From assembly GCF_025639805.1 (NCBI RefSeq), contig NZ_CP106735.1, positions 4,745,501-4,809,500 of the forward strand: DNA of 64,000 nucleotides, given 5' to 3'. This document shows, one piece after another, positions 37,963-45,522 of this stretch (position 1 is the stretch's first letter; every line of letters starts with the position of its first letter). The DNA comes from Reichenbachiella carrageenanivorans. Its GTDB lineage: Bacteria > Bacteroidota > Bacteroidia > Cytophagales > Cyclobacteriaceae. A model generated the notes under the pieces. The model was not told where the DNA came from and did no database searches. It saw only the letters and a program-made list of their open reading frames with translations. Position numbers and translations under genes: made by a program.

Positions 37963-38150
37963 CCACAACGTCTCTGTATGAATCGTGCTGAGAGACGCTG
38001 ATTTTGTTTCGGTTACAATATAGCCAAATCTCTGATTTGGTCTATACATTTTCAATTGAGATAGATCAAGTCAGAGATATGGCGAGGCGGGGGAAAGCAG
38101 AATGTTTCAAGCCGCACTATCACAGCATGATTTTATACAGCATGTTATCC
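37963..38150 (-). repeat. attC-like site L7, end of left array
   Basis: On the minus strand the R'' core is GGATAAC (38150-38144) and the R' core is GTTGTGG (37969-37963). The arms CTGTATAAAATCATGC and GCACGATTCATACAG form an imperfect hairpin. The R'' core matches the start of cassette L7. No further cassette core follows, so this is the distal end of the left array. Confidence 0.8.
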
Positions 38151-38573
38151 CTCTTTTAATGCCATTTTCACATATGTTTCAGTATTGAAGACTGGGATTT
38201 GAGATTTTTTGTAGTCTTTGGTGTTTCTGGTGACTATAGCGGAAATTTCTTTGCCACCTAGTGCTACTGAATGCTGAATCGCATCTTCGAAATCTTTGAA
38301 TTCGCTGTTTACTGCATTTTCAATGTCTTTTCCGGAGACGCTAAGAATTTCAACTAATTCTAGAATTTCACCTATGATTGTTCTTGTTTTCTTGTCTCCA
38401 AGTTCTTTTCGTACGATGTAATGAACGTTGTTGAGGCAAATTGACGATGCGAACAGTTTAAGTTTTTTCTTATCAGCCAAATCAAATATTATAGATGCGG
38501 CATCAGCATGTGGTTGTCGATCAATTAAGAGATCAATGATGACGTCAGTATCAACAAATATTTTAGATGCCAT
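38145..38573 (-). CDS. PIN-domain ribonuclease toxin
   Basis: The 142-residue PIN domain begins FVDTDVIIDLLIDRQPH with the first catalytic Asp residues, has SSICLNNVHYIVRKEL in the middle and FKDFEDAIQHSVAL near residue 100 for the later acidic cluster. ITRNTKDYKKS at the end is the typical C-terminal PIN motif (AIVTRNTKDYK). It probably cleaves RNA and is neutralised by the upstream overlapping antitoxin. The start at 38573 gives a normal PIN length and overlaps the antitoxin stop region by 11 bases. It is the second gene of cassette L7. Confidence 0.88.
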   Translation of the reverse strand: MASKIFVDTDVIIDLLIDRQPHADAASIIFDLADKKKLKLFASSICLNNVHYIVRKELGDKKTRTIIGEILELVEILSVSGKDIENAVNSEFKDFEDAIQHSVALGGKEISAIVTRNTKDYKKSQIPVFNTETYVKMALKEG

Positions 38574-38820
38574 GTTTGCTGTCTTTTGCTTCGTTAAGGT
38601 TGTTTTTGTAGCTGAATGAAGAGCCTGTCTTAAGTACACCTCTTAGTTTTTGGACTCTAGGAGATAGCTGTTTTTCTGCGACTGACTGCATTTTAGACTC
38701 TGTTATGTATCTGAAATAGTTTTCTACCATTTCAGATAAGCTGCGGCCTTTGTTTGAAGCATATTTTTTTGCTTGCTCTATAATTTCCTTTTCAAGCGTA
38801 AGAGTTAATTTGGTATTCAT
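38563..38820 (-). CDS. Antitoxin (DUF6364-like, ribbon-helix-helix type)
   Basis: From the ATG at 38820 the protein is 85 residues. It contains TKLTLTLEKEIIEQAKKYA, SNKGRSLSEMVENYFRYIT, matching the N-terminal part of DUF6364-like antitoxins that precede PIN toxins in Bacteroidota. The upstream in-frame extension to 38922 runs into the attC and is not used. It would bind the PIN toxin and its own promoter. Cassette L7 carries this pair; the operon start (minus strand) lies just after the cassette crossover point. Confidence 0.8.
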   Translation of the reverse strand: MNTKLTLTLEKEIIEQAKKYASNKGRSLSEMVENYFRYITESKMQSVAEKQLSPRVQKLRGVLKTGSSFSYKNNLNEAKDSKHGI

Positions 38821-38889
38821 GACACGTGTTTTTTTGTTATTAGGTTGTACGTGCAAATTAACCAATGGTTTTCGAAAAATCCTAATGAG

Positions 38890-39119
38890 GGATATCGCCT
38901 GTGTAGGACGATGTGCCCTCACAGTTTAATTAAGGCAGAAAGATAACCGATCCGCGCACAACCGCAAAAGCTTGTTTAGCCATTAACGCAAGTTTGGAGC
39001 GACAAAATAACCACGAATGCGTTCTCGGCATTCTGCATATTCCGCGCGGAGCGGTGGTACTGATTCTGGCATTGATTCGAAAAGCTCGCAAGGGCATTCG
39101 TGCCTACACTATATTACCT
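38890..39119 (-). repeat. attC-like site L6 with altered crossover core
   Basis: On the minus strand the R'' core is AGGTAAT (39119-39113) and the R' core reads GATATCC (38896-38890) instead of GTTATCC. Arms TAGTGTAGG and CCTACACAGG plus GAATGCCC and GGGCACATC pair. Both R'' and R' cores carry one substitution, so this site may be a poor substrate. Confidence 0.75.
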
Positions 39120-39347
39120 CGCGTCTTTTCGCATTGGTTTAACCGTAATCAGTCTTCTAGTTCCGATGATCCCTCGCTTTATAAGAATGTTCACCAGCCA
39201 TAGAATTGGCCAGAAAAGAAGATAAGTTAGACAGCCCAAGTCACCTCCAAACTCTGTTAGGATTCGATTCTTTCGTTCAGGGAGTTCGAAAGAAGTTCGC
39301 TTTAGGGTTTTGCCAAAAAGTTGCAACTCTTCACCAGTCCAACCCAA
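39114..39347 (-). CDS. Cassette L6 second gene, small membrane protein
   Basis: A 77-residue frame with one strong hydrophobic segment (LTYLLFWPILWLVNILIKRG). Its N-terminal part overlaps the end of the upstream cassette gene by 46 bases, and its 3' end runs into the attC. No family recognised. Translation is plausible because of its position within the cassette, but it could be a shadow frame. Confidence 0.4.
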   Translation of the reverse strand: MGWTGEELQLFGKTLKRTSFELPERKNRILTEFGGDLGCLTYLLFWPILWLVNILIKRGIIGTRRLITVKPMRKDAR

Positions 39348-39646
39348 TTCAGAGGAACTTTCAAGAAGTTGTTAAGTCTCTCCACGTTCTCCGAAGTTAG
39401 TTTGCCAAATTTCTGAGGGTTAGGCCCGATAGATTCACCAGACCAAGCAGTTGTTTCGGAACTGTAATATTGTACATCTTCAATTTCATTCCAATCGTTA
39501 CTTAGCCAAATGAATGAAATCCAACAAGTTGAAACGTTCGATTTAATGTCAAATAAACCAAATTTTTCGTTGGTCTTATCTTCAAAGGTGAATTCGTCCC
39601 CGTTGAAATTTTTATTTATGTAATCTTTCCAGTTCGAGTACTCCAT
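39302..39646 (-). CDS. Cassette L6 protein of unknown function
   Basis: A 114-residue protein starting at ATG 39646, about 28 bp from the cassette crossover point, the usual spacing in this array. It is acidic and Trp-rich (MEYSNWKDYINKNFNGDEFT, ISFIWLSNDWNEIEDVQYYS), without a signal peptide. The general look is of a small cytoplasmic immunity or stress protein, but no family is recognised. Confidence 0.6.
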   Translation of the reverse strand: MEYSNWKDYINKNFNGDEFTFEDKTNEKFGLFDIKSNVSTCWISFIWLSNDWNEIEDVQYYSSETTAWSGESIGPNPQKFGKLTSENVERLNNFLKVPLNWVGLVKSCNFLAKP

Positions 39647-39736
39647 TATTTCTCAAAGGGACTAATGCGAGGTAACCTTTAGCTTTCCTGTCTATAATTA
39701 ATCAAAGAAATAAAGGTTTTACTTTTAATAGTAAAA

Positions 39737-39860
39737 GAAAGCAAGCCAGAACTACGCGCTAACCAAGTTACCCAGACTTATCGGGCGATTCAGGGCTTGC
39801 TTTCCATTGTTAAATGTTCAGATAGATATTCAGGGATCCCGATCCGTCGAGATGCCCTAA
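39737..39860 (+). ncRNA. Candidate IS110 bridge (guide) RNA region
   Basis: The left end of the IS110 element holds a perfect 11-bp stem GAAAGCAAGCC (39737-39747) / GGCTTGCTTTC (39794-39804) and a second imperfect hairpin at ~39831-39857 (AGGGATC to GATGCCCT). IS110 elements are known to produce a bridge RNA from this place. The first loop contains GTTACC (39767-39772), complementary to the GGTAAC target flank. ATAGATAT at 39822-39829 matches the right end of the element (40938-40945). Boundaries are approximate. Confidence 0.55.
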
Positions 39861-39890
39861 CATCAAGGTTTTGAACTTAATATTGAAATT

Positions 39891-40910
39891 ATGGAAAATA
39901 CCACCCCTAAACAAATCTTCTACCCACATATCGTGGGTATAGACATTAGCAAAATGAGTATTGATGTGGCTTTGATTAACAGCTCATCGATGAAGTGCAA
40001 CAATGGCTTGTTTAGTAATGATAGCGAAGGCTTCCAGAAAATGAAAAGATGGCTTAAACAACATGGCAATGACTGTGGTGAGGACATCCTTTTCTGCATG
40101 GAACATACCGGTATCTATACCAGAAACATTGTCAAGTATTTGCTCAAAAGAGGATGCAAAGTTTGGCTGGAATCCTCCCTGCACATCAAAAGAAGCATGG
40201 GACTAATCAGGGGTAAGTCAGACAAAATCGACGCTGAAAGAATTGCCAATTTTGCTTTTGATCATCAACGTGATGCCAAACTGGTCAAACTCTCACATCC
40301 TACCTTAAACCGCCTCAAAGATCTAATGAAAACCAGAATGAGGCTTCAAAAAAGTTTACACAGTCAGCAAATTGCTGTAGATGAGTTGACCAAAGTAGAC
40401 CCAAAAGCAGGACGTGAAATCGAAAGAATCAGTAGGTCAGCTATCAGTGGGTTAAAAAAATCTTTAGATAAAGTTGAAGCCAAAATGGACGAATTGATTC
40501 AGATAGATAAACACTTAAAGACCCTCTACGAATTGGTCACTTCGGTGAAAAGTGTAGGCAAGGTTTTGGCCGTGGATCTGATCGTTTATACAGAAGGATT
40601 TACTCGCATGTTGGACAACCGAAAGCTGGCTTGTTATTGCGGTGTAGCTCCTTTCGAATACAGTAGTGGAACCAGCATATTTGCCAGTCCAGGCACATCA
40701 AGTTTTGCCAACAAACAACTCAAATTTCATCTACACATGTGTGCGATGAATGCCATCAAATGTCACAAAGAACTTCGAGGATATTACCTTCGGAAAACCG
40801 AAGAAGGGAAAAGTAAAATGAGTGCACTCAATGCAGTGAGAAACAAACTACTCCATAGAGTAGTCGCCGTAGTAAAAAGAGGAACTCCTTATCAAGAGAA
40901 ATTGGATTAA
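39891..40910 (+). CDS. IS110-family DEDD transposase
   Basis: A 339-residue transposase with the N-terminal RuvC-like DEDD domain (HIVGIDISKMSIDVALI, FCMEHTGIYTRNIVKYLL, KSDKIDAERIANFAFDHQ) and the C-terminal serine-bearing Tnp domain (LACYCGVAPFEYSSGTSIFA, LHMCAMNAIKCHKEL). Together with a structured left-end RNA it recombines the element into sequence-specific targets. The gene is intact and the element may be active. It is transcribed opposite to the left-array cassettes. Confidence 0.93.
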   Translation: MENTTPKQIFYPHIVGIDISKMSIDVALINSSSMKCNNGLFSNDSEGFQKMKRWLKQHGNDCGEDILFCMEHTGIYTRNIVKYLLKRGCKVWLESSLHIKRSMGLIRGKSDKIDAERIANFAFDHQRDAKLVKLSHPTLNRLKDLMKTRMRLQKSLHSQQIAVDELTKVDPKAGREIERISRSAISGLKKSLDKVEAKMDELIQIDKHLKTLYELVTSVKSVGKVLAVDLIVYTEGFTRMLDNRKLACYCGVAPFEYSSGTSIFASPGTSSFANKQLKFHLHMCAMNAIKCHKELRGYYLRKTEEGKSKMSALNAVRNKLLHRVVAVVKRGTPYQEKLD

Positions 40911-40946
40911 AAAAAGACCAATACGCTTGTTTTTACCATAGATATC

Positions 40947-41054
40947 GTCTATGTATGGTGAGTGCGCTTACACTCTCTAATACCACTAAAGTATCGAATT
41001 GCAGATACAGTTGAAAATATCTCAAAAGCGCATTCACTATACATTTTGTTGGGT
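40947..41054 (-). repeat. attC-like site L5, interrupted by IS110
   Basis: On the minus strand the R'' core is ACCCAAC (41054-41048), matching the start of cassette L5. The arms AATGTATAGTGAATGCGC and GCGCACTCACCATACAT form an imperfect hairpin. The R' half core GTT lies on the far side of the IS110 element (39676-39674). It is one of the shorter attC-like sites here. Confidence 0.75.
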
Positions 41055-41066
41055 GTAGTTTTTCAT

Positions 41067-41074
41067 TATCTTTG
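41067..41074 (+). promoter_or_regulatory. Candidate -7 box for the methyltransferase gene
   Basis: TATCTTTG matches TAnnTTTG just downstream of the attC R'' core. If used, transcription would start near 41080, favouring the ATG at 41110 as start codon. A cassette-borne promoter would let the methylase be expressed against the direction of the array. Confidence 0.4.
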
Positions 41075-41109
41075 TCATGTCGTGCAATGATACTTATAAT
41101 ATTCAAAAT

Positions 41110-42984
41110 ATGCAGAGCTTACAAAAAGATCTAATTTTCCCATTGAATGATAGAGATGATTACTTGAAGGTGTTCAAGGAGATATATTATCACCTTTATT
41201 CTAACAGTAATGTTAGTAGGGCAGAGGTGTTAATTAAGGATATCTCTAAAGTTCTTTTGTATTGTTTATCAAATACAGATCAGAAAAAGAGCGATTCTGA
41301 TACCATATTTAAAGTTCTTAAAAAACAGTATCCAGACATTGAAATGTTTATTACCCCTTTTGAATTAGAAAAAGAGCACATTGAATTTGTGTTCGATAAG
41401 CTAATTGATATCGATATCCAAAATGCACCCGCACACATAATTGGGGATGCTTTTCAATCATTAGTTGGACCGAATTTAAGAGGTGATAAAGGACAGTTTT
41501 TCACACCTAAGTCAGTTGTTTCTTCGATGGTACAGATTTTATCGCCAAAGGAGTCAGATGTAATATGTGATCCTGCATGTGGTACAGGAGGTTTTTTAGT
41601 TGAAGCATTTACGTCTTTCGCAAACAATAAGAAGCACTTCTGTGGACAATTGATAGGTATTGAGAAAGATGAATTCTTGTCAAACACAGCGACTTCAATA
41701 TTGGAAATCTATTCCAAAAGTAATTTTAATATTATTAATAGGAATTCACTTGATTTAAGAGATAAAGATTTAGCTCGCAATCTAGGAGAAGTTGATGTGA
41801 TATTAACTAATCCACCGTTTGGAGCAAAAATTGGCATCAAGGATAAAGAAATTCTTGGTCAATATGAGTTTGGTCATAGTTGGTCTTATGTTAAGAGCGA
41901 GGATAAATGGTTTAAATCTAATCAGCTATTAAATGAGCAATCCCCACAATTGCTCTTTCTAGAATTATGTTTTAAACTTTTGAAAAAAGGAGGAAAAGCA
42001 GGAATAGTCCTTCCAGAGGGAATTTTCGGAAATAAAAGTTTGGGATACGTATGGGATTATATTAGGTCTCAAGGTCAAATAATTGGAATGATTGATTGTC
42101 CAAGGACGTTGTTTCAACCCAGTACAGATGTTAAAACTAATATTCTTTTTTTTGAAAAGGGAACGGAATCTAAGAATGAGTTTCTAGTTGCTGTTGCCGA
42201 AAATTGTGGTCATGATAAAAGAGGCAGAAGCCTGTCTAGTAAAGGTGAAAAAGTTAAGGATGATTTCGATTTACTCGGAAAATCATTTAATAATGGACTT
42301 CAAAATTGGAGTTCAGCCTGTGTGAAGGATAAATATTACGTTGTTCCAAGATATTGTGTGAAGGAAAATAATTGGAAGAATAAGCAAATATTCGAGTTTG
42401 ATGTAAAAAGTTTTATATCAATTAACGAGTTGGTTGACTCTAATCAACTTGCTATAAGGAAAGGAAATGAAGTGGGTTCGGAAGCATATGGAACTGGAGA
42501 TATTCCATTTATCAGAACTTCTGATTTGATCAACCTAGAAATCAACTATGATCCTACTAAGTCAGTTAGTGAAGAGGTTTACTCAAATTTCAAGAGTCTA
42601 CAGAGTATAGAAGAAAATGATATTCTCATGGTAGCTGATGGTAGATACAGGATTGGTAAAACATCTATGATATTGAATGGGATGACTAAGTGTGTTGTTC
42701 AAAGCCATGTGAAAATAATTAGAGTACTAAAATCATCAATTTATTCTCCTTTCGAATTACTCTATATATTCAATCAAAAACCTGTTATTCAACAAATTAG
42801 GAGTCTCATTTTTATACAATCTACACTTGGGAGTATTGGTAATAGATTAAATGAACTAATCCTGCCTATTCCAGAAAAGAATGATTCATGGAATTTAATG
42901 ATCCAAGATTTCACAGAAACTCTTGTTGAGAGGAATAGGCTACTACATAAGTTGAATGACAACATTATAGATGATGTTTTTTAA
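41110..42984 (+). CDS. N6-adenine DNA methyltransferase with C-terminal target-recognition domain
   Basis: About 624 residues from ATG 41110 (an ATG at 41077 adds eleven). The N-terminal half is a HsdM-like helical and catalytic region with GDAFQSLVGPNLRGDKGQFFT, motif I DPACGTGGFLVEAF and motif IV NPPFGAKIG. The C-terminal ~190 residues look like one HsdS-type recognition domain (IPFIRTSDLINLEIN, LPIPEKNDSW). This is a fused methylase and specificity unit as in some type I-like or type II systems. It methylates adenine and protects host DNA from the convergent nuclease. It lies reversed with respect to the cassette direction and overlaps the nuclease stop codon tail-to-tail. Confidence 0.88.
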   Translation: MQSLQKDLIFPLNDRDDYLKVFKEIYYHLYSNSNVSRAEVLIKDISKVLLYCLSNTDQKKSDSDTIFKVLKKQYPDIEMFITPFELEKEHIEFVFDKLIDIDIQNAPAHIIGDAFQSLVGPNLRGDKGQFFTPKSVVSSMVQILSPKESDVICDPACGTGGFLVEAFTSFANNKKHFCGQLIGIEKDEFLSNTATSILEIYSKSNFNIINRNSLDLRDKDLARNLGEVDVILTNPPFGAKIGIKDKEILGQYEFGHSWSYVKSEDKWFKSNQLLNEQSPQLLFLELCFKLLKKGGKAGIVLPEGIFGNKSLGYVWDYIRSQGQIIGMIDCPRTLFQPSTDVKTNILFFEKGTESKNEFLVAVAENCGHDKRGRSLSSKGEKVKDDFDLLGKSFNNGLQNWSSACVKDKYYVVPRYCVKENNWKNKQIFEFDVKSFISINELVDSNQLAIRKGNEVGSEAYGTGDIPFIRTSDLINLEINYDPTKSVSEEVYSNFKSLQSIEENDILMVADGRYRIGKTSMILNGMTKCVVQSHVKIIRVLKSSIYSPFELLYIFNQKPVIQQIRSLIFIQSTLGSIGNRLNELILPIPEKNDSWNLMIQDFTETLVERNRLLHKLNDNIIDDVF

Positions 42985-43658
42985 GTGTTTTTTGACCTAG
43001 TGAGAATAGCAGCAATCCACTCATAAAACTCATCTAATGTTTTATTTCCTTGAGCAATATTGCATTCTCGGTGTCCAAATCCAACATTCATTGGGTCATG
43101 CATTCGTGGGTTTAAATGGCATGTTTCTAGATTCGCTTTTCCTCTTTGTGCTGTATGGAATAAATCGAATCCGATCTTGTCAAGGCAAATTGCACAGGTA
43201 GTTATATTTGACATTTCGCCAAAGTGTGACTCTAAATATTCTTTTATGTTATCGGGACATTTTGGAGCTCCCTCCATTTGATAAACTAACCATGTCAACT
43301 TAATTGCTACTTGAATACAAGAATCATAGTCAGCAGCTTTTTCTCTAAGTTTTGCTACAACTCCATCTTTTAGGTTTTCCATGTTAATGCCAAACTTTTT
43401 CAAATTTTCATCTGATGCAAGCATTACCCACCTCAAAATCCTGTTTGGCCCAGCATCCTCACTTTTCCAGGCAGCTCCTGTAGTCATTGTAGAATCTCTT
43501 TTAATCTTATCAGAAATTCGTTTAAAGTTCTTGGATAGGTGTTCTAAAAATGGAAACTCTGAACAACTACCAGTATGCCCCATTTCTAGATGACATTTTT
43601 TGATTTGTAATTTATCATATTTAGATCTACTAGAAATCTCCTTATAGCAATACTTCAT
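42981..43658 (-). CDS. HNH-type restriction endonuclease (putative)
   Basis: A 225-residue protein with a C-terminal HNH-like zinc site: CAICLDKIG (CxxC), ANLETCHLNPRMHDPMNVGF with His-Asn, and GHRECNIAQGNKTLDEFYEW. The N-terminal region contains CYKEISSRSKY and KKCHLEMGHTG, possibly another metal site. Beside a DNA methylase and a control-type HTH protein, it is most likely the nuclease of a restriction-modification system. The start overlaps the control gene stop (ATGA), so the two are coupled. Sequence specificity is unknown. Confidence 0.8.
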   Translation of the reverse strand: MKYCYKEISSRSKYDKLQIKKCHLEMGHTGSCSEFPFLEHLSKNFKRISDKIKRDSTMTTGAAWKSEDAGPNRILRWVMLASDENLKKFGINMENLKDGVVAKLREKAADYDSCIQVAIKLTWLVYQMEGAPKCPDNIKEYLESHFGEMSNITTCAICLDKIGFDLFHTAQRGKANLETCHLNPRMHDPMNVGFGHRECNIAQGNKTLDEFYEWIAAILTRSKNT

Positions 43659-43885
43659 ATAGGTTTGTCAATTTTTTCAATTTCAATGAAAAATTGACTC
43701 GGAGAAACCTCTAGTGCATTACAAATTGCATCAATGTTTACAAGGGAAAGATTCCTTTCACCTCTTTCTATACTTCCAATGTAGGTTCTATGAAGCCCAC
43801 ATTTGAACGCAAAATCTTCTTGTGATAATGATTTTGAAATTCTTATTGATCGAAGTACTACCCCAAATTTTTCTTCAATTGTCAT
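43655..43885 (-). CDS. Restriction-modification control protein (XRE HTH)
   Basis: A 76-residue HTH protein very like controller (C) proteins of RM systems: FGVVLRSIRISKSLSQEDFA, FKCGLHRTYIGSIERGERN and IDAICNALEVSPSQFF. C proteins bind operator sites upstream of their own gene and delay nuclease expression until DNA is methylated. The coupled nuclease gene directly downstream supports this. It is the first gene of cassette L5, ~75 bp from the crossover point. Confidence 0.88.
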   Translation of the reverse strand: MTIEEKFGVVLRSIRISKSLSQEDFAFKCGLHRTYIGSIERGERNLSLVNIDAICNALEVSPSQFFIEIEKIDKPI

Positions 43886-43957
43886 TGAATATTATTTTGG
43901 AGTAAAATTAGCTCTATGAATACTATGAGTCTACAGACTATAAGTAGCGTTTATTAC

Positions 43958-44197
43958 ACCCAACGACCATGTATGTGTCGTGCGATTCGTAATTGATGTA
44001 GACGAAGCTAGTGATTTTTACTTTGTCAGCCCAACAGCAGACCTTCAAAGACAGCCTGACTGATTCTACTCTAACGAGAATGCAGCTCGTCTTGGCTGGC
44101 TAGTGGAGCAAGTAAAAATCACATGCTATACATCAGCTGTTTACCAGAAACCACTGGTGATCCGTCTGTGCGCATGACAGCATACAACATGTTGTCT
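43958..44197 (-). repeat. attC-like site L4
   Basis: On the minus strand R'' AGACAAC (44197-44191) matches the cassette start GTTGTCT; R' is GTTGGGT (43964-43958). Arms CATGTTGTATGCTGTCATGCG and CGCACGACACATACATG pair imperfectly with extra bases on the R'' arm. It is about 240 bp long and the inverted counterpart of site R4. Confidence 0.82.
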
Positions 44198-44664
44198 TTT
44201 CGTTATTTTTTCGTTCCGTTCCGGGATGTTCGATAGTGCTCGATACTTTTTTCTTGATAAAAAAGTAACCAAAAAATCAAGGCTGTGGATCATTTAGCTA
44301 AAATTCGCTGCCTTCCGCTGAAAAGAAACAAACTCGACCGACCCTTCGCTCGTCCAACCCTTCGGCCTCAAACAGTGTTTCTTTTTTAACCGCTCCTGTC
44401 AGTGAATTTCTTAACGCTAAATCCTCCAATGCCGAAAAAAAAAGGTGCTGATTTTGGCCAGAGGAATGGTTTTCAGCCTGCAGCTTCACTATTTTCATTG
44501 CTTCCGCCCCTGCGCTACCTACTTAAGCAAGCTTCCTGCGTTCCCAACGTTTAAGCATGAAACCGTTCACCTACTGGCTGAAAACAATCGAATTCCCTCA
44601 AAAGTCCCCGTTTTCTTTGGCTCTGCGTATAGTTATGATTTTTAGAAAGGCAATGAAAGACAAC
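43962..44664 (-). repeat. Cassette L4, 703-bp inverted copy of cassette R4
   Basis: The whole cassette, from crossover to crossover, recurs in opposite orientation at 57596-58298 with no difference noticed. Its only frame is a 66-residue ORF. A conserved-looking hairpin sequence (CTTGAT and ATCAAG around a GTTACTTTTTT tract) lies near its 3' end. Confidence 0.9.
44298..44498 (-). CDS. 66-residue ORF of duplicated cassette (L4)
   Basis: It encodes MKIVKLQAENHSSGQNQHLF and ends RRVGRVCFFSAEGSEF. There is no known domain, and the composition (many codons forming Arg, Glu and Ser) is unusual. Identical to the ORF at 57762. The long 160-base leader and the structured 3' part make it possible that the cassette acts as DNA or RNA and the ORF is accidental. 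Confidence 0.35.
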   Translation of the reverse strand: MKIVKLQAENHSSGQNQHLFFSALEDLALRNSLTGAVKKETLFEAEGLDERRVGRVCFFSAEGSEF

Positions 44665-44887
44665 GCCCGCATATAGCGATGTGCCCATGCGGATTCTAAA
44701 AGCACTAAAGTAGCCGAATCACTCCAAACCGCCAAAGCCAGTCTGGTCGCTCAGTCTCACAGGCGCCTATCGGCATACGAATGACCATTCCTCGGCATTC
44801 TACCGCTTCCCGAGTGAATCGGCGGAGCATGTTATGGCATTGATTCGGTCACACAGCTATGGGCATGCGCTATATGCATTGTTAGGC
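44658..44887 (-). repeat. attC-like site L3
   Basis: On the minus strand R'' is GCCTAAC (44887-44881) and R' is GTTGTCT (44664-44658). The stop codon TAA of the cassette gene lies inside the R'' core. Inner arms resemble those of sites R6 and L6 (GGGCACATCGC and related). Confidence 0.82.
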
Positions 44888-45316
44888 ATTTTTTTCTTCC
44901 ATTCGGTTCAGAAAATGATTGTTGATTCGTTTTGCTGCAAATTGAACTCCCAGTGTCATAAATAGAGCATCTATAGCCACTGTAAATGCAATTACTCCAT
45001 AGATTGCTTCGTCAAATCCCGAAGTTGATTCGAAACTGACGTAGTACCATAATGCCCAGAGTTCACAGATAACTGCCCAAAGAGTTAAGAAGATAATTAG
45101 TTTGATTTTTTCGGCTTTGTTGAAATGTCGACCAAAGTTTTTAGTGAAGTGCCAGCATATTGGAGTTAGGGTAGCATAAACGATTAGAAATAGCCCGAAC
45201 ATTCCTAGTCGTTTTCCTGGTGCAATTGCGTCCAACACGAAACCAAATGTTAGCCAAAATACTGGTAGTACTAAAGAATATAGAAATAGGTTTGGTGTTT
45301 TAGATGATTCGTTCAT
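44882..45316 (-). CDS. Cassette L3 integral membrane protein
   Basis: About 144 residues from ATG 45316 (a TTG two codons earlier is possible). Four hydrophobic helices are visible (LYSLVLPVFWLTFGFVLDAI, LGMFGLFLIVYATLTPIC, LIIFLTLWAVICELWALWYY, VIAFTVAIDALFMTLGVQFA). No family recognised. The gene fills the cassette: it starts ~23 bp after the crossover and its stop overlaps the attC R'' core. Confidence 0.65.
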   Translation of the reverse strand: MNESSKTPNLFLYSLVLPVFWLTFGFVLDAIAPGKRLGMFGLFLIVYATLTPICWHFTKNFGRHFNKAEKIKLIIFLTLWAVICELWALWYYVSFESTSGFDEAIYGVIAFTVAIDALFMTLGVQFAAKRINNHFLNRMEEKNA

Positions 45317-45332
45317 GTTCAAGTTTAATAAT

Positions 45333-45522
45333 GCCTAACGCCACTGTATCAATCGTGGCGTGTGACTTAATTTAAGTTTCGGCTACAAGATAGCCAAATC
45401 TCTGATTTGCGCTATCCCTTTTGATTCCATAGTGCCAATCTGAGATATGTCGGGGCTTCCAGAAAGCAGAGGACTTTCGTTCACAGCTGAACCGCCATGA
45501 TTTGATCACAGCTTGTTAGCAT
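45333..45522 (-). repeat. attC-like site L2
   Basis: On the minus strand R'' is TGCTAAC (45522-45516), R' is GTTAGGC (45339-45333). Outer arms CTGTGATCAAATCATGGCG and CGCCACGATTGATACAG pair; an inner CCAATCTGAGAT / AAATCAGAGATTTGGC region is shared with sites R1, R3, R7, R8 and L7. Confidence 0.83.

Larger units (their letters stand above)
39677..40946 (+). mobile_element. IS110-family insertion sequence inserted in attC site L5
   Basis: About 1270 bp with one DEDD transposase gene, a ~210-base structured non-coding left end and a ~35-base right end. It lies exactly between GGTAAC (39671-39676) and GTCTATG (from 40947). Joined, these give GGTAACGTCTATG, the layout of an intact attC crossover core. 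So the element is inserted at the recombination point of the site. No clear terminal inverted repeats were seen, as is typical for IS110. Edges could shift by a base because of a shared C. Confidence 0.85.
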
